A DNA stretch of 64,000 nt from contig NZ_JAMLJJ010000004.1 of NCBI RefSeq assembly GCF_023736155.1, positions 186,001 to 250,000 of the forward strand, in the 5' to 3' direction. The stretch's first letter is position 1, and the number at the start of each line of letters is the position of its first letter. Shown here in pieces: positions 1 to 7,665 of this stretch. The translations under genes and the position numbers were made by a program. The notes under the pieces were generated by a model. The model did not search any database, was not told the DNA's origin, and saw nothing but the letters and a program-made list of their open reading frames with translations. Origin of the DNA: Larsenimonas salina (GTDB lineage: Bacteria; Pseudomonadota; Gammaproteobacteria; Pseudomonadales; Halomonadaceae).

Positions 1-604
1 TGAGCATGCGGTAATGGATCAGATCGGCGATGGTACCGATGCGAATGCCGTGGCGCTCGGCGAACGCTTCGAGCTCCGGCCGGCGCGCCATGCTGCCATC
101 GTCATTCATGATCTCACAGATCACACCTACCGGCGGAAAACCCGCCATGGCCGCGAGATCGCACGCGGCCTCGGTGTGGCCGGCCCGGCGCAGAACGCCC
201 CCGTTTTCGGCCATCAGCGGGAAAATGTGGCCGGGCTGAACGATGTCGTCCTCGGTCGCACCGCGCGCGGCAGCGGCCCGAACCGTTCTTGCCCGGTCCG
301 CCGCCGAGATGCCGGTGGTTACGCCGGTGGCGGCCTCGATCGACACCGTGAATTTGGTTCCAAAGCCCGAGCCGTTACGCTTGACCATCAAATCCAGGCC
401 GAGCTGGGTGCAGCGCGCGGGCGTCATCGGCATGCAGATCAAGCCACAGGCATGACGGGCCATGAAGTTGATGTGACTGGCCTCGACGCATTCCGCCGCC
501 ATGATGAGATCACCTTCGTTCTCTCGATCCTCATCATCCATGAGAATCACCATCTTGCCTTGCCGAATGTCATCGACAAGTTCTTGAATCGGCGAAAGGG
601 CCAT
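1..604 (-). CDS. ribBA: RibBA, 3,4-dihydroxy-2-butanone 4-phosphate synthase / GTP cyclohydrolase II (C-terminus beyond window)
   Basis: Riboflavin biosynthesis, cytoplasmic. The RibB domain converts ribulose 5-phosphate to 3,4-dihydroxy-2-butanone 4-phosphate. The minus strand reads from ATG at 604 to the window edge without a stop. About 200 residues are visible, beginning [19 protein letters not shown]. They contain the family motifs [10 protein letters not shown] (Mg2+ and substrate binding), [12 protein letters not shown] and [20 protein letters not shown]. Whether a cyclohydrolase II domain follows cannot be seen, so RibB alone is possible; RibBA is expected for this neighbourhood. It lies 79 bp downstream of ribD. 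The riboflavin synthase gene (ribE/ribC) often found between the two is absent. Confidence 0.9.
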   Translation of the reverse strand, partial: MALSPIQELVDDIRQGKMVILMDDEDRENEGDLIMAAECVEASHINFMARHACGLICMPMTPARCTQLGLDLMVKRNGSGFGTKFTVSIEAATGVTTGISAADRARTVRAAAARGATEDDIVQPGHIFPLMAENGGVLRRAGHTEAACDLAAMAGFPPVGVICEIMNDDGSMARRPELEAFAERHGIRIGTIADLIHYRML

Positions 605-683
605 GCGCTCTCCTAAAAAATCAAACTCATCATGACGACGAGCCACAGACTACTCGTAACGAAACGGTTCTGCCAAGGCGCGC

Positions 684-1844
684 TTATTCAAGCGACGCAT
701 TGGCCACCGTTTCCGGCCGCGCAAGAATTCGCCAATCGCTTCCGAAGGCGCGGACGTCTTCGATCACCAGTCGACGCTGATCGCTCATTTTGGCAAGCGG
801 GCCAAGCTCGAACAGCGGCCGGGCCTGCCCGCCCATAAGCGTTGGGGCCATGAACAGGTGAAGTTCGTCCACCAGCCCAAGTGTCAGCGCCTCACCGGCA
901 AGGGTGGCCCCGGTTTCAAGAAGAATGTCATTGCACGCCTCTTGGTCACCCAGATAACGCCACAGCGCCACGAGATCGACTCGGCCCTCGGCATTGGCCG
1001 GCAGCACCAGACAACTGGCCCCCGCCTGCTCGAGCGCTGAGCGCTTGTCGGCATCGGTCGACGTGGTCGCAACAAGGGTCGCGCCCGGCTCACTTAGGCA
1101 CTGAGCGTCAACCGGCATGCGAAGTGTGCTGTCGACCACGACCCGCAAGGGCTGACGGTAGCTTCGCCCGGGCTCGCACGGCACGGCAGCGACGCCGTCC
1201 GGCTCGGCGCGAACGGTCAGGCGGCTGTCGTCATCGAGGATGGAACCGATGCCGGTTACCACCGCGCTTGCGCTTGCGCGAAGTCGTTGAACCTCGCCCC
1301 GCGCCGCTGCGCCGGTGATCCACTGGGATTCACCGCTTGCCATGGCGGTTCGGCCATCGAGGCTCATCGCCATCTTGAGCCGGGTATACGGCAAGCGCCC
1401 GGTCATGCGGGCAATGAAGCCTCGATTGAGCGCACGCGCCTCCTCCTCGAGCACACCCTCGACCACCTCGATGCCGGCATCCCGACACATCTGAAAACCG
1501 CGCCCGGCCACCTGAGGGTTCGGGTCCGTCATCGCAACAACCAGCCGCGCGATGCCGGCGTCGATCAACGCCTTGGAGCACGGCGGGGTTCGACCGTAAT
1601 GAGAGCATGGCTCCAGAGTGACGTAGGCCGTCGCCCCACGAACCTGATCGCCGGCCGCCATGATGGCGTGAATCTCGGCATGGGGTTCGCCCGCCCACAT
1701 GTGGGCGCCCTCCCCCACGATCTCGCCTTCCCGGACCAGCACACACCCCACCCGAGGATTGGGGTCGGTGGTGTAGCGGCCGCGCTCGGCAAGCCGAATC
1801 GCGTGAGCCATGTAGAAAGCATCGGTTCGAGACTGAGCGGACAT
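684..1844 (-). CDS. ribD: RibD, bifunctional diaminohydroxyphosphoribosylaminopyrimidine deaminase / 5-amino-6-(5-phosphoribosylamino)uracil reductase
   Basis: Catalyses the second and third steps of the GTP branch of riboflavin synthesis. The N-terminal zinc deaminase domain (about residues 5-150) carries PHAEIHA and PCSHYGRTPPCS, which supply the zinc ligands and catalytic Glu. The C-terminal reductase domain starts near RLPYTRLKMAMSLDGRTA and ends with the usual GGQARPLFE-type segment. I start at ATG 1844 (MSAQSRTDAF) because homologues begin there. The frame stays open 16 codons further upstream, but that stretch looks like intergenic sequence. It is read in the same direction as nrdR (gap 72 bp) and ribBA, so a shared transcript is likely. 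Confidence 0.95.
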   Translation of the reverse strand: MSAQSRTDAFYMAHAIRLAERGRYTTDPNPRVGCVLVREGEIVGEGAHMWAGEPHAEIHAIMAAGDQVRGATAYVTLEPCSHYGRTPPCSKALIDAGIARLVVAMTDPNPQVAGRGFQMCRDAGIEVVEGVLEEEARALNRGFIARMTGRLPYTRLKMAMSLDGRTAMASGESQWITGAAARGEVQRLRASASAVVTGIGSILDDDSRLTVRAEPDGVAAVPCEPGRSYRQPLRVVVDSTLRMPVDAQCLSEPGATLVATTSTDADKRSALEQAGASCLVLPANAEGRVDLVALWRYLGDQEACNDILLETGATLAGEALTLGLVDELHLFMAPTLMGGQARPLFELGPLAKMSDQRRLVIEDVRAFGSDWRILARPETVANASLE

Positions 1845-1916
1845 TACTGCAGTTCCTGAAAAACATGTGACGCGACCGTACGAGCGCGGCAAGCGCCGCG
1901 CTGCGACAACGTGTCG

Positions 1917-2375
1917 CTAGGAAAGATCGCCGGTAAGGCGTTCAATTTCAGCGCGAAATTCGTCGAGGTCCTGAAACCGACGGTAGACCGACGCAAAGCG
2001 AATGTAGGCCACCTGATCGAGCTTTCGAAGCTGCTCCATGACGGCCTCGCCCACGATGCGGGCGGCGACTTCCCGCTCGCCGCGTGCACGCAGGGTCTGG
2101 CGCACGCGCACGATGGCCGCCTCGATCGCCTCGGCGCTGACGGGCCGCTTTTCGAGCGCACGCATCATGCCGGCGCGCAGCTTGTGCTCATCAAAGCTTT
2201 CGCGCGAGCCGTCGCCCTTGATCACGCGGGGCATGATCAGCTCGGCGGTCTCATAGGTCGTGAAGCGCTCGCCGCAGGCAAGGCACTGGCGACGTCGTCG
2301 AACCTGATCACCCTCGGCCACCAGCCGCGAGTCGGACACCTTGGTTTCGTGGGTACCGCAAAAAGGGCAGTGCAT
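1917..2375 (-). CDS. nrdR: NrdR, transcriptional repressor of ribonucleotide reductase genes
   Basis: A protein of 152 residues, the usual NrdR length. It has an N-terminal zinc ribbon ([13 protein letters not shown] ... [12 protein letters not shown]) followed by an ATP-cone domain from about residue 45 that senses ATP/dATP. The family represses nrd operons by binding NrdR boxes. No nrd gene lies in this window, so its targets are elsewhere. It heads the nrdR-ribD-ribBA direction of transcription, an order common in proteobacteria. ATG 2375 is the natural start because the zinc ribbon begins at residue 3. Confidence 0.97.
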   Translation of the reverse strand: MHCPFCGTHETKVSDSRLVAEGDQVRRRRQCLACGERFTTYETAELIMPRVIKGDGSRESFDEHKLRAGMMRALEKRPVSAEAIEAAIVRVRQTLRARGEREVAARIVGEAVMEQLRKLDQVAYIRFASVYRRFQDLDEFRAEIERLTGDLS

Positions 2376-2554
2376 CGGCAGACTTCCGATGAATAACGAT
2401 GAACAACGGCGTCAGGCGTTCGAATCGATCGACGTCTGAGCCACGCGATAAATCGCATTGTACCCCGCCTGACGGGATGGGGAAAATTACACGACCGGCG
2501 CGGCCTCTCCAAAGTGGGGTCGCTCAACGTTCTTGACCACCTAGGAGCGCACCC

Positions 2555-2815
2555 ATGGATATTCTGTCCTGGTTCTTTACCGGCCTTTTAACCGGCTTTC
2601 TGTTCAACATCGTCGTTCCCCGCCGAGGGGCGCTCGGCTTTCTCGGCAGCATGGGCGCCGGCGCCCTCGGTGGCGTCGGTCTCGCCTTCATCGCCTCCAT
2701 TGCCGGCCTACTCCCTGAGGGCGCGTTCAGTGAACTGGGCGTAGCACTTGCGTTCGCGGGCGCGCTCGGTTTCAACATGGTGTGCGCAAGTTATCGCCTC
2801 GTCAGCGGCCGTTGA
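2555..2815 (+). CDS. Small membrane protein, GlsB/YeaQ/YmgE-like
   Basis: An 86-residue hydrophobic protein with three likely membrane helices (about residues 5-22, 28-50 and 60-80), rich in Gly and Ala. Its layout resembles the GlsB/YeaQ/YmgE (transglycosylase-associated) stress proteins, and a clearer member lies 120 bp downstream in the same direction. A ribosome binding site (TAGGAGCG) precedes ATG 2555. The function of this family is not established. The assignment rests on size, topology and the neighbour rather than on a strong motif. Confidence 0.65.
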   Translation: MDILSWFFTGLLTGFLFNIVVPRRGALGFLGSMGAGALGGVGLAFIASIAGLLPEGAFSELGVALAFAGALGFNMVCASYRLVSGR

Positions 2816-2936
2816 GTGAGCGGCCGTTGAACGCCCATGCGTCTGCCGTTGAGCACAATGAATTGCCATTGCCTTAAAGCCCGCCTAGGGTAAGAGCGCA
2901 TCCACAACTCGGTTCACGCTCACTCAAGGAGGACTC

Positions 2937-3185
2937 ATGGGCATCATTGCATGGATAGTGTTCGGTCTTATCGCAGGCGCCATCGCCAAACTGCTCATGC
3001 CGGGCAAGGATCCGGGCGGGTGCATCGTCACCAGCGTGATCGGCATCGTCGGCGCGGTGGTCGGTGGCTGGATCGGCTCGGCGCTCGGCTTCGGCGATGT
3101 AACTGGATTCAATGTTGGAAGCTTCGCCATTGCCGTGCTCGGCGCCGTGATCCTGCTGGTGCTTTACCGGCTAATCAAGCGCTAA
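2937..3185 (+). CDS. GlsB/YeaQ/YmgE family stress-response membrane protein
   Basis: An 82-residue inner-membrane protein with the typical pattern of this family. It starts MGIIAWIVFGLIAGAIAKLL, then PGKDPGG, then a glycine-rich second helix (GIVGAVVGGWIG), and a third helix ends at YRLIKR. The family is linked to envelope or general stress, but its molecular role is unknown. A strong ribosome binding site (AAGGAGG) sits 7 bases before ATG 2937. A bidirectional terminator follows at 3212-3242. The weaker relative at 2555-2815 may be an ancient duplicate. Confidence 0.88.
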   Translation: MGIIAWIVFGLIAGAIAKLLMPGKDPGGCIVTSVIGIVGAVVGGWIGSALGFGDVTGFNVGSFAIAVLGAVILLVLYRLIKR

Positions 3186-3211
3186 CGCACCTGATGCGCT
3201 TGCAGTGCACT

Positions 3212-3242
3212 AAAAAAACGGCCCCTTGAAGGGGCCGTTTTT
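3212..3242. terminator. Bidirectional intrinsic terminator
   Basis: A GC-rich stem (ACGGCCCC / GGGGCCGT) with loop TTGA is flanked by an A run on the left and a T run on the right. It can therefore end both the rightward GlsB-like gene and the leftward terC gene. Confidence 0.9.
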
Positions 3243-3268
3243 GATGGCGGCGGCGCGATTGCGCCGGC

Positions 3269-4249
3269 TCATTCTTGGTTGTGCGTCTTGACCAGACTCG
3301 CCATGGTCGTGGTGGCCAGCACACAGACGATAACGGCAAGTGAGGTCCAGGTCGAAATGTGCGGCGCCCAGGCGATCGACTCGCCCCCATTGAGAAACGG
3401 CAGCGTGTTTTCGGTCATCGCGTGGAAAATAAGCTTGAGACCAATGAACGCAAGAATAACCGAGAGCCCAACCCCCAGATAAACCAGGCGGTTCAACAAT
3501 CCTCCCAACAGGAAGTAGAGCTGCAAGAGCCCCAACAGCGCAAAGGCGTTGGTGGTAAACACGATGTAGGGCTCATTGGTCAGGCCGTAGATGGCCGGAA
3601 TGGAGTCGAGCGCGAACAGCACATCGGTCAGGCCAAGCGCCAGCACCACTAGAAACAGAGGAGTGACGACGCGCTTGCCATCGATCTTGGCGAAAAGCTT
3701 GTTGCCGTGAAACGTCTCGGTTGCCGACAGGTGCTTCTGCGCGAACTTGACCACCGCATTCGGCTCGTATTCGTCGTCTTCCTTGCCGTGAGACAGCGAC
3801 TCGAGCGCAAGCTTGACCGCGGTGTACAGAAGAAACAGGCCAAAGATATAAAACACCCAGCTGAACTGGTTGATGGCCGCCGCCCCCACGGCAATGAAAA
3901 TACCGCGAAGAATCAGGGCGATCACGATGCCGATCAACAGCGCCTTCTGTTGAAACTCCCTGGGTACGCCGAATTTCGCCATGATGATCGCGAACACGAA
4001 CAGATTGTCCACCGACAGGCTCTTTTCGGTGATGAACCCGGCCAGAAACTCGCCGCCGTGCCCATGCCCCCAGACCGTCCAGACCCCGGCGCAAAAGACC
4101 AGCGCCAGCGCGACGTAGAAAACCGACCACAGCGCAGCCTCTTTCATCGAGGGCGCGTGCGCTTTTCGAGTATGTGCAAAAAAATCGAATACAAAAAGGG
4201 CGGCGAAGCCCGCGATCGTGACTTCCCAGACCCAGACGGGGACATCCAT
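3269..4249 (-). CDS. TerC/Alx family integral membrane protein, probable manganese exporter
   Basis: A 326-residue inner-membrane protein with seven to nine predicted helices. Conserved TerC signatures are ITEKSLSVDNLFVF near the N-terminus and LGLTDVLFALDSIPAIYG in the second half; the acidic and Asn residues are thought to bind metal. It is closest in layout to E. coli Alx, which acts in Mn2+ homeostasis. The start is ATG 4249 (MDVPVWVW), just after the riboswitch and its ribosome binding site. The frame stays open further upstream, but that stretch is riboswitch RNA. The Mn2+ riboswitch is the best clue to the metal; the name TerC alone does not prove tellurite resistance. Confidence 0.92.
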   Translation of the reverse strand: MDVPVWVWEVTIAGFAALFVFDFFAHTRKAHAPSMKEAALWSVFYVALALVFCAGVWTVWGHGHGGEFLAGFITEKSLSVDNLFVFAIIMAKFGVPREFQQKALLIGIVIALILRGIFIAVGAAAINQFSWVFYIFGLFLLYTAVKLALESLSHGKEDDEYEPNAVVKFAQKHLSATETFHGNKLFAKIDGKRVVTPLFLVVLALGLTDVLFALDSIPAIYGLTNEPYIVFTTNAFALLGLLQLYFLLGGLLNRLVYLGVGLSVILAFIGLKLIFHAMTENTLPFLNGGESIAWAPHISTWTSLAVIVCVLATTTMASLVKTHNQE

Positions 4250-4256
4250 TTTCAAA

Positions 4257-4395
4257 CCTCCGGTAAAGCAGTAAGTGCCATGAACCCCATGGCTGGCTAC
4301 CGGAGGTCTCTTCCGCAGCGAAATGCTGCCGAAGGCACCGGGGTGATGAACCCGTGATGACGACACCTTCGTAGACGGGAATACTCCCCTCCTGA
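4257..4395 (-). promoter_or_regulatory. yybP-ykoY manganese riboswitch upstream of terC
   Basis: On the minus strand the leader contains the class hallmark GGGGAGTA (4389-4382), then GTCGTCA with ACGGG, and ends in a long hairpin beside the gene. The final hairpin is a perfect 10-bp inverted repeat, ACCTCCGGTA (4307-4298) with TACCGGAGGT (4265-4256). Its right arm contains the GGAGG Shine-Dalgarno sequence of terC. This points to translational control: Mn2+ binding would favour a fold that frees the site. The family and its Mn2+ ligand are established; the switching mechanism here is inferred. Confidence 0.88.
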
Positions 4396-4523
4396 CGCGG
4401 CTCAAGTCTCGTCGAGACCGCCCTCACATGCAAGTGCTCGCCTTTAAATGCGCTTAACTCTGAGCCGGCCCAGAGTCGTCGCCGCCAGAGTCAGGCACTA
4501 CAGTTAAAGAGCCGCCGAGCGGC

Positions 4524-4592
4524 CCATAACGACGCATTACCCATAACAACGCACTATTCACAACAACGCACCATTCATAACAATAAGGCACC
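4524..4592 (+). repeat. Four imperfect 17-18 bp tandem repeats before the GH13 gene
   Basis: Four consecutive units share the core CATAACRACGCA. They start at 4524, 4541, 4559 and 4576, and the last is degenerate. The array ends directly at the ribosome binding site (AGGAG) of the glucosylglycerate phosphorylase gene, so it lies in its leader or promoter. The units could be regulator binding sites or simply slipped-strand duplications. Confidence 0.6.
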
Positions 4593-4603
4593 AGGAGTCA
4601 GTC

Positions 4604-6358
4604 ATGACCTTGAAGGACACCTCCGTTACCCCATTGAATGAACACCAATTCACCGAGCGCGCCAGTGCGCTCTTGAGTTTTGTCTATGGCGAGGCGCGCG
4701 CCGACGGCGTACTCAGGCGGCTGATGCAGCTGATCGAGAGCTACGCAGACGCCTTCGATGCCACTCCCCGGCCGCTTTGGAGCGAAAAGAGCCAGGTCCT
4801 GATCACCTACGGCAATACCGTAAGCGCCGCCGCCCCGGACGTGTTTCCGCTTGATGAGCTGAACCGCTTTCTCGGTGAGCGGCTCAATGACACCTTCAGC
4901 GCCGTGCACATCCTGCCCTTTTTCTCCTGGAGCTCCGACGACGGCTTTTCCATCACCCACTACCTCGAGGTCAGCCCGGATCTGGGCGACTGGGCCGACA
5001 TTCGACGAATCGCCGAAGGACACAACCTGATGCTGGATTTGGTGATCAACCACGTCTCGCGTGAATCGCTCTGGTTTGCCGACTACATTGCCGGCACCCA
5101 ACCCGGGCGCGACTACTTCATCGAACTGCCGGCCAACACCGACGTTTCCAGAGTCACACGCCCGCGCAATACGCCACTTCTGGTGCCGGTCTCGACCCGG
5201 CGCGGCACACGCCACGTATGGGCGACGTTCTCCGACGATCAAATCGATCTCAACTTCGAAAACCCAGACGTTTTGATCGAAATGCTTGGCGTACTGCTCA
5301 ACTACCTGAGCCAGGGCGCGCGCATCGTGCGACTCGACGCCATCGCCTTTTTATGGAAAGAGCTCGGTACGGCCTGCATTCACCTGCCCCAGACCCACGC
5401 CATAGTCAAACTGATTCGGGCCGTATTCGACTACCTCGTACCGGGCGTGCTGTTGATTACCGAAACCAACGTGCCGCACCATGAAAACCTGAGTTATTTC
5501 GGTGACGGCGATGAAGCGCACATGGTGTATCAGTTCACCCTGCCGCCGCTTCTGGTGCACACACTCAGTACCGGCGACGCCGCCCCGTTGACCGAGTGGG
5601 CGGCAACGCTTCCTCCCCTGCCTGCGGGATGCACCTACTTCAATTTTACTGCAAGCCACGATGGCATCGGCGTGCGCGCGCTCGAAGGCCTGCTGCCCGA
5701 GCACGACATCAGCCAGTTGCTTGAGCTCATGAAACGCTTCGGCGGCCACGTCAGCATGAAAACCGGCCCGGACGGTGAGGACTCGCCCTATGAGATCAAC
5801 ATCACCTACTTCGATGCCATGAAAGGCACCCGCAAGGGCGAAGACCCGTGGCAGATCGGTCGATTTCTGTGCAGCCAGACCATCATGATGGGGCTTCAGG
5901 GCATTCCGGGCGTCTATCTTCACAGCCTCACCGCCACCGGCAACGACACCAATGGCGTTCAACGCACCGGCCACCTGCGCGCCATCAACCGCAAACGCTG
6001 GCAGCGTGACACGCTCGAGCACCTGCTTGATTCGCCCACCACCCCGACGCGGAGCGTGTTCGAGCGCTTGACCAAGCGCTTGAAACTCCGGCGGGCGGAG
6101 CCCTGCTTTCACCCGGACGTGCCTCAGAAAATTCTGGAACTCTCCCCGCAGGTGTTCGCCTTTCTGCGCGGCCCGCTTGAAAATGGCCGACGCTTGCTGG
6201 CCCTTCACAACGTCTCAGACCAGCCCCAGGCCATCACCTTGCCAGACGGCCTCAAAGGGCGCGGCTGGACCGATCTGATCGATAATCTGGCCTCGCCCGA
6301 TGACGAGAAACTGCTGCTCAAGCCCTATCGCAGCGCCTGGCTTGTAAGCCAGAGCTGA
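4604..6358 (+). CDS. GH13 family phosphorylase, probable glucosylglycerate phosphorylase
   Basis: A 584-residue cytoplasmic enzyme of the sucrose-phosphorylase branch of GH13. Visible motifs: region I DLVINH (145-150), region II RLDAIAF with nucleophile D245, region III ITETNV with acid/base E287, region IV TASHDGIG (H352, D353). The segment FLWKELGT after the nucleophile resembles the glucosylglycerate phosphorylase subgroup (E. coli YcjM type) rather than true sucrose phosphorylase. That subgroup splits glucosylglycerate with phosphate into glucose 1-phosphate and glycerate. The neighbouring genes make the same compound, which supports the assignment. ATG 4604 follows AGGAGTCAGTC. Sucrose or another glucoside as substrate cannot be excluded. 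Confidence 0.8.
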   Translation: MTLKDTSVTPLNEHQFTERASALLSFVYGEARADGVLRRLMQLIESYADAFDATPRPLWSEKSQVLITYGNTVSAAAPDVFPLDELNRFLGERLNDTFSAVHILPFFSWSSDDGFSITHYLEVSPDLGDWADIRRIAEGHNLMLDLVINHVSRESLWFADYIAGTQPGRDYFIELPANTDVSRVTRPRNTPLLVPVSTRRGTRHVWATFSDDQIDLNFENPDVLIEMLGVLLNYLSQGARIVRLDAIAFLWKELGTACIHLPQTHAIVKLIRAVFDYLVPGVLLITETNVPHHENLSYFGDGDEAHMVYQFTLPPLLVHTLSTGDAAPLTEWAATLPPLPAGCTYFNFTASHDGIGVRALEGLLPEHDISQLLELMKRFGGHVSMKTGPDGEDSPYEINITYFDAMKGTRKGEDPWQIGRFLCSQTIMMGLQGIPGVYLHSLTATGNDTNGVQRTGHLRAINRKRWQRDTLEHLLDSPTTPTRSVFERLTKRLKLRRAEPCFHPDVPQKILELSPQVFAFLRGPLENGRRLLALHNVSDQPQAITLPDGLKGRGWTDLIDNLASPDDEKLLLKPYRSAWLVSQS

Positions 6359-6377
6359 TTCCGTGGCGTCAACTTGC

Positions 6378-6411
6378 CATTAAAAAAGGGCCGTTCGGCC
6401 CTTTTTTAATG
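6378..6411. terminator. Bidirectional intrinsic terminator between convergent genes
   Basis: A perfect 15-bp stem (CATTAAAAAAGGGCC with its complement) has loop GTTC and A/T runs on both sides. It serves the rightward GH13 gene and the leftward synthase/phosphatase operon. Confidence 0.93.
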
Positions 6412-6444
6412 CATGGTTCGTGTCGGCATAAAGCCTTTGATCGC

Positions 6445-7665
6445 TCACACGTCGCCGCTGTTGTCCTGCTCAACGGCGTCATGCAGGCGCTCGAGTAGCG
6501 CAGGAAATGCAGACTGCACCCGGCTCCAGCTCGCGATGAACGGCTTGTCACGCGGGTTTTTGAGAAACGCGTCACCGGCGTCCATGATCGCCTGGGCGAA
6601 CAGCTCGACGGCCTGCTCCTCACTGTGACGGTCGACCTTGAGACCGTTCATCATCGCGTCGTTGTAGTAGCTTTCGATCAGGTCGAGCGCGGTGCGGTAG
6701 TAGGTCGCCTTCAGGGTGCGGAAATCCTCTTCGTGAATGATCACGCCAAGCGTTGCCAGCTTGCGATAGAGCGCCTTGGCGATGTCCAGACTCATGCGGT
6801 TGAGCCCGGCGCTTGCGTCCTCCGGGGACAGCGGCTGATGCTTGTGATCGTAGGTATCGGCGATATCGACCTGACACAGCCGTTTGGTCGAGTAGTTGCG
6901 GTGAACTTCTGAGAGCACCCCGATTTCAAGCCCCCAGTCGCTTGGAATGCGAATGTCGTTGAGCACCGAGGCGCGCATCGAAAACTCGCCCGACAGCGGA
7001 TAGCGGTAGCTGTCGAGGTAGTTCAGGTAATCAAGCGGCCCATACATCTTTTTAAGCGCTCGAAGCATCGGTGTGACCATCAAGCGCCCGACCCGGCCAT
7101 TGAGCTTGCCGCTGGCGACCCGGGCGTAATAGCCCTTGCAGAACTCGTAGTTGAACCGCGGGTTGGCGATCGGATACATCATCCGTGCCAGAAGCGTGCG
7201 GTCGTAGGTGACGATATCGCAGTCGTGCAGCCCGATCGCCTCCGAGCGGCCAGAGGCCAGGGCGTAGCCCGAGCAGAACCAGACGTTACGCCCCTTGCCC
7301 GGGGCCTGCGGCGCCAGCTCTTCCTTGGCCAGATCCTGGTCGATTGCGCTCAGGCGCGGCCCATCGTTCCAGAGGATGCGGTGGTGCTGGGGAAGCCGCG
7401 AGAAAAAATCCCGCGCATGCAGAAACTGGTCGCGGTCGGCGCGGTCGAGTCCGATGATGATCTCATCGATGTAATCGACCTCTTTCAACTGATCAACAAT
7501 GCGCGTAAGCGCCGGGCCTTCAAGCTCCGAGTACAGCGACGGCAGGATCAGCCCCATCGGGCGACGCTTCGAAAACTGCTTGAGCTCGCTTTCAAGCGCC
7601 TCGACCGGGCGATTGCCCAGATTGTGGAAATTGGTGATGATGCCATTTTGGTAGAAGTCGCTCAT
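6445..7665 (-). CDS. gpgS: Glucosyl-3-phosphoglycerate synthase (GpgS-like, GT-A fold)
   Basis: A 406-residue glycosyltransferase expected to join glucose from an NDP-glucose donor to 3-phosphoglycerate, the first step of glucosylglycerate synthesis. It shows a GT-A core with IIGLDRADRD (donor-binding region) and the metal-binding HDCDIVTYDR, plus the IPSDWGLEIGVLSE segment typical of GpgS. The start is ATG 7665, which shares one base with the TGA of the upstream phosphatase gene (TGATG); a TTG one codon earlier is less likely. Translational coupling with the phosphatase is probable. The related mannosyl-3-phosphoglycerate synthase is the main alternative, but the phosphorylase nearby favours glucose. 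Confidence 0.86.
   Translation of the reverse strand: MSDFYQNGIITNFHNLGNRPVEALESELKQFSKRRPMGLILPSLYSELEGPALTRIVDQLKEVDYIDEIIIGLDRADRDQFLHARDFFSRLPQHHRILWNDGPRLSAIDQDLAKEELAPQAPGKGRNVWFCSGYALASGRSEAIGLHDCDIVTYDRTLLARMMYPIANPRFNYEFCKGYYARVASGKLNGRVGRLMVTPMLRALKKMYGPLDYLNYLDSYRYPLSGEFSMRASVLNDIRIPSDWGLEIGVLSEVHRNYSTKRLCQVDIADTYDHKHQPLSPEDASAGLNRMSLDIAKALYRKLATLGVIIHEEDFRTLKATYYRTALDLIESYYNDAMMNGLKVDRHSEEQAVELFAQAIMDAGDAFLKNPRDKPFIASWSRVQSAFPALLERLHDAVEQDNSGDV

Noticed and set aside
14-616. Long plus-strand frame at the left edge
   Set aside because: It is antisense to ribBA, whose minus-strand frame has full family motifs.
604-2554. FMN riboswitch controlling the rib genes
   Set aside because: No RFN-type conserved blocks were seen upstream of nrdR, ribD or ribBA.
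3269-4249. Tellurite-resistance determinant
   Set aside because: TerC-family membership alone does not show this; no other ter genes are present and the riboswitch indicates manganese.
4250-4405. In-frame N-terminal extension of TerC by 52 codons
   Set aside because: The stretch is the riboswitch and its ribosome-binding-site hairpin; the MDVPVWVW start fits the family and the GGAGG.
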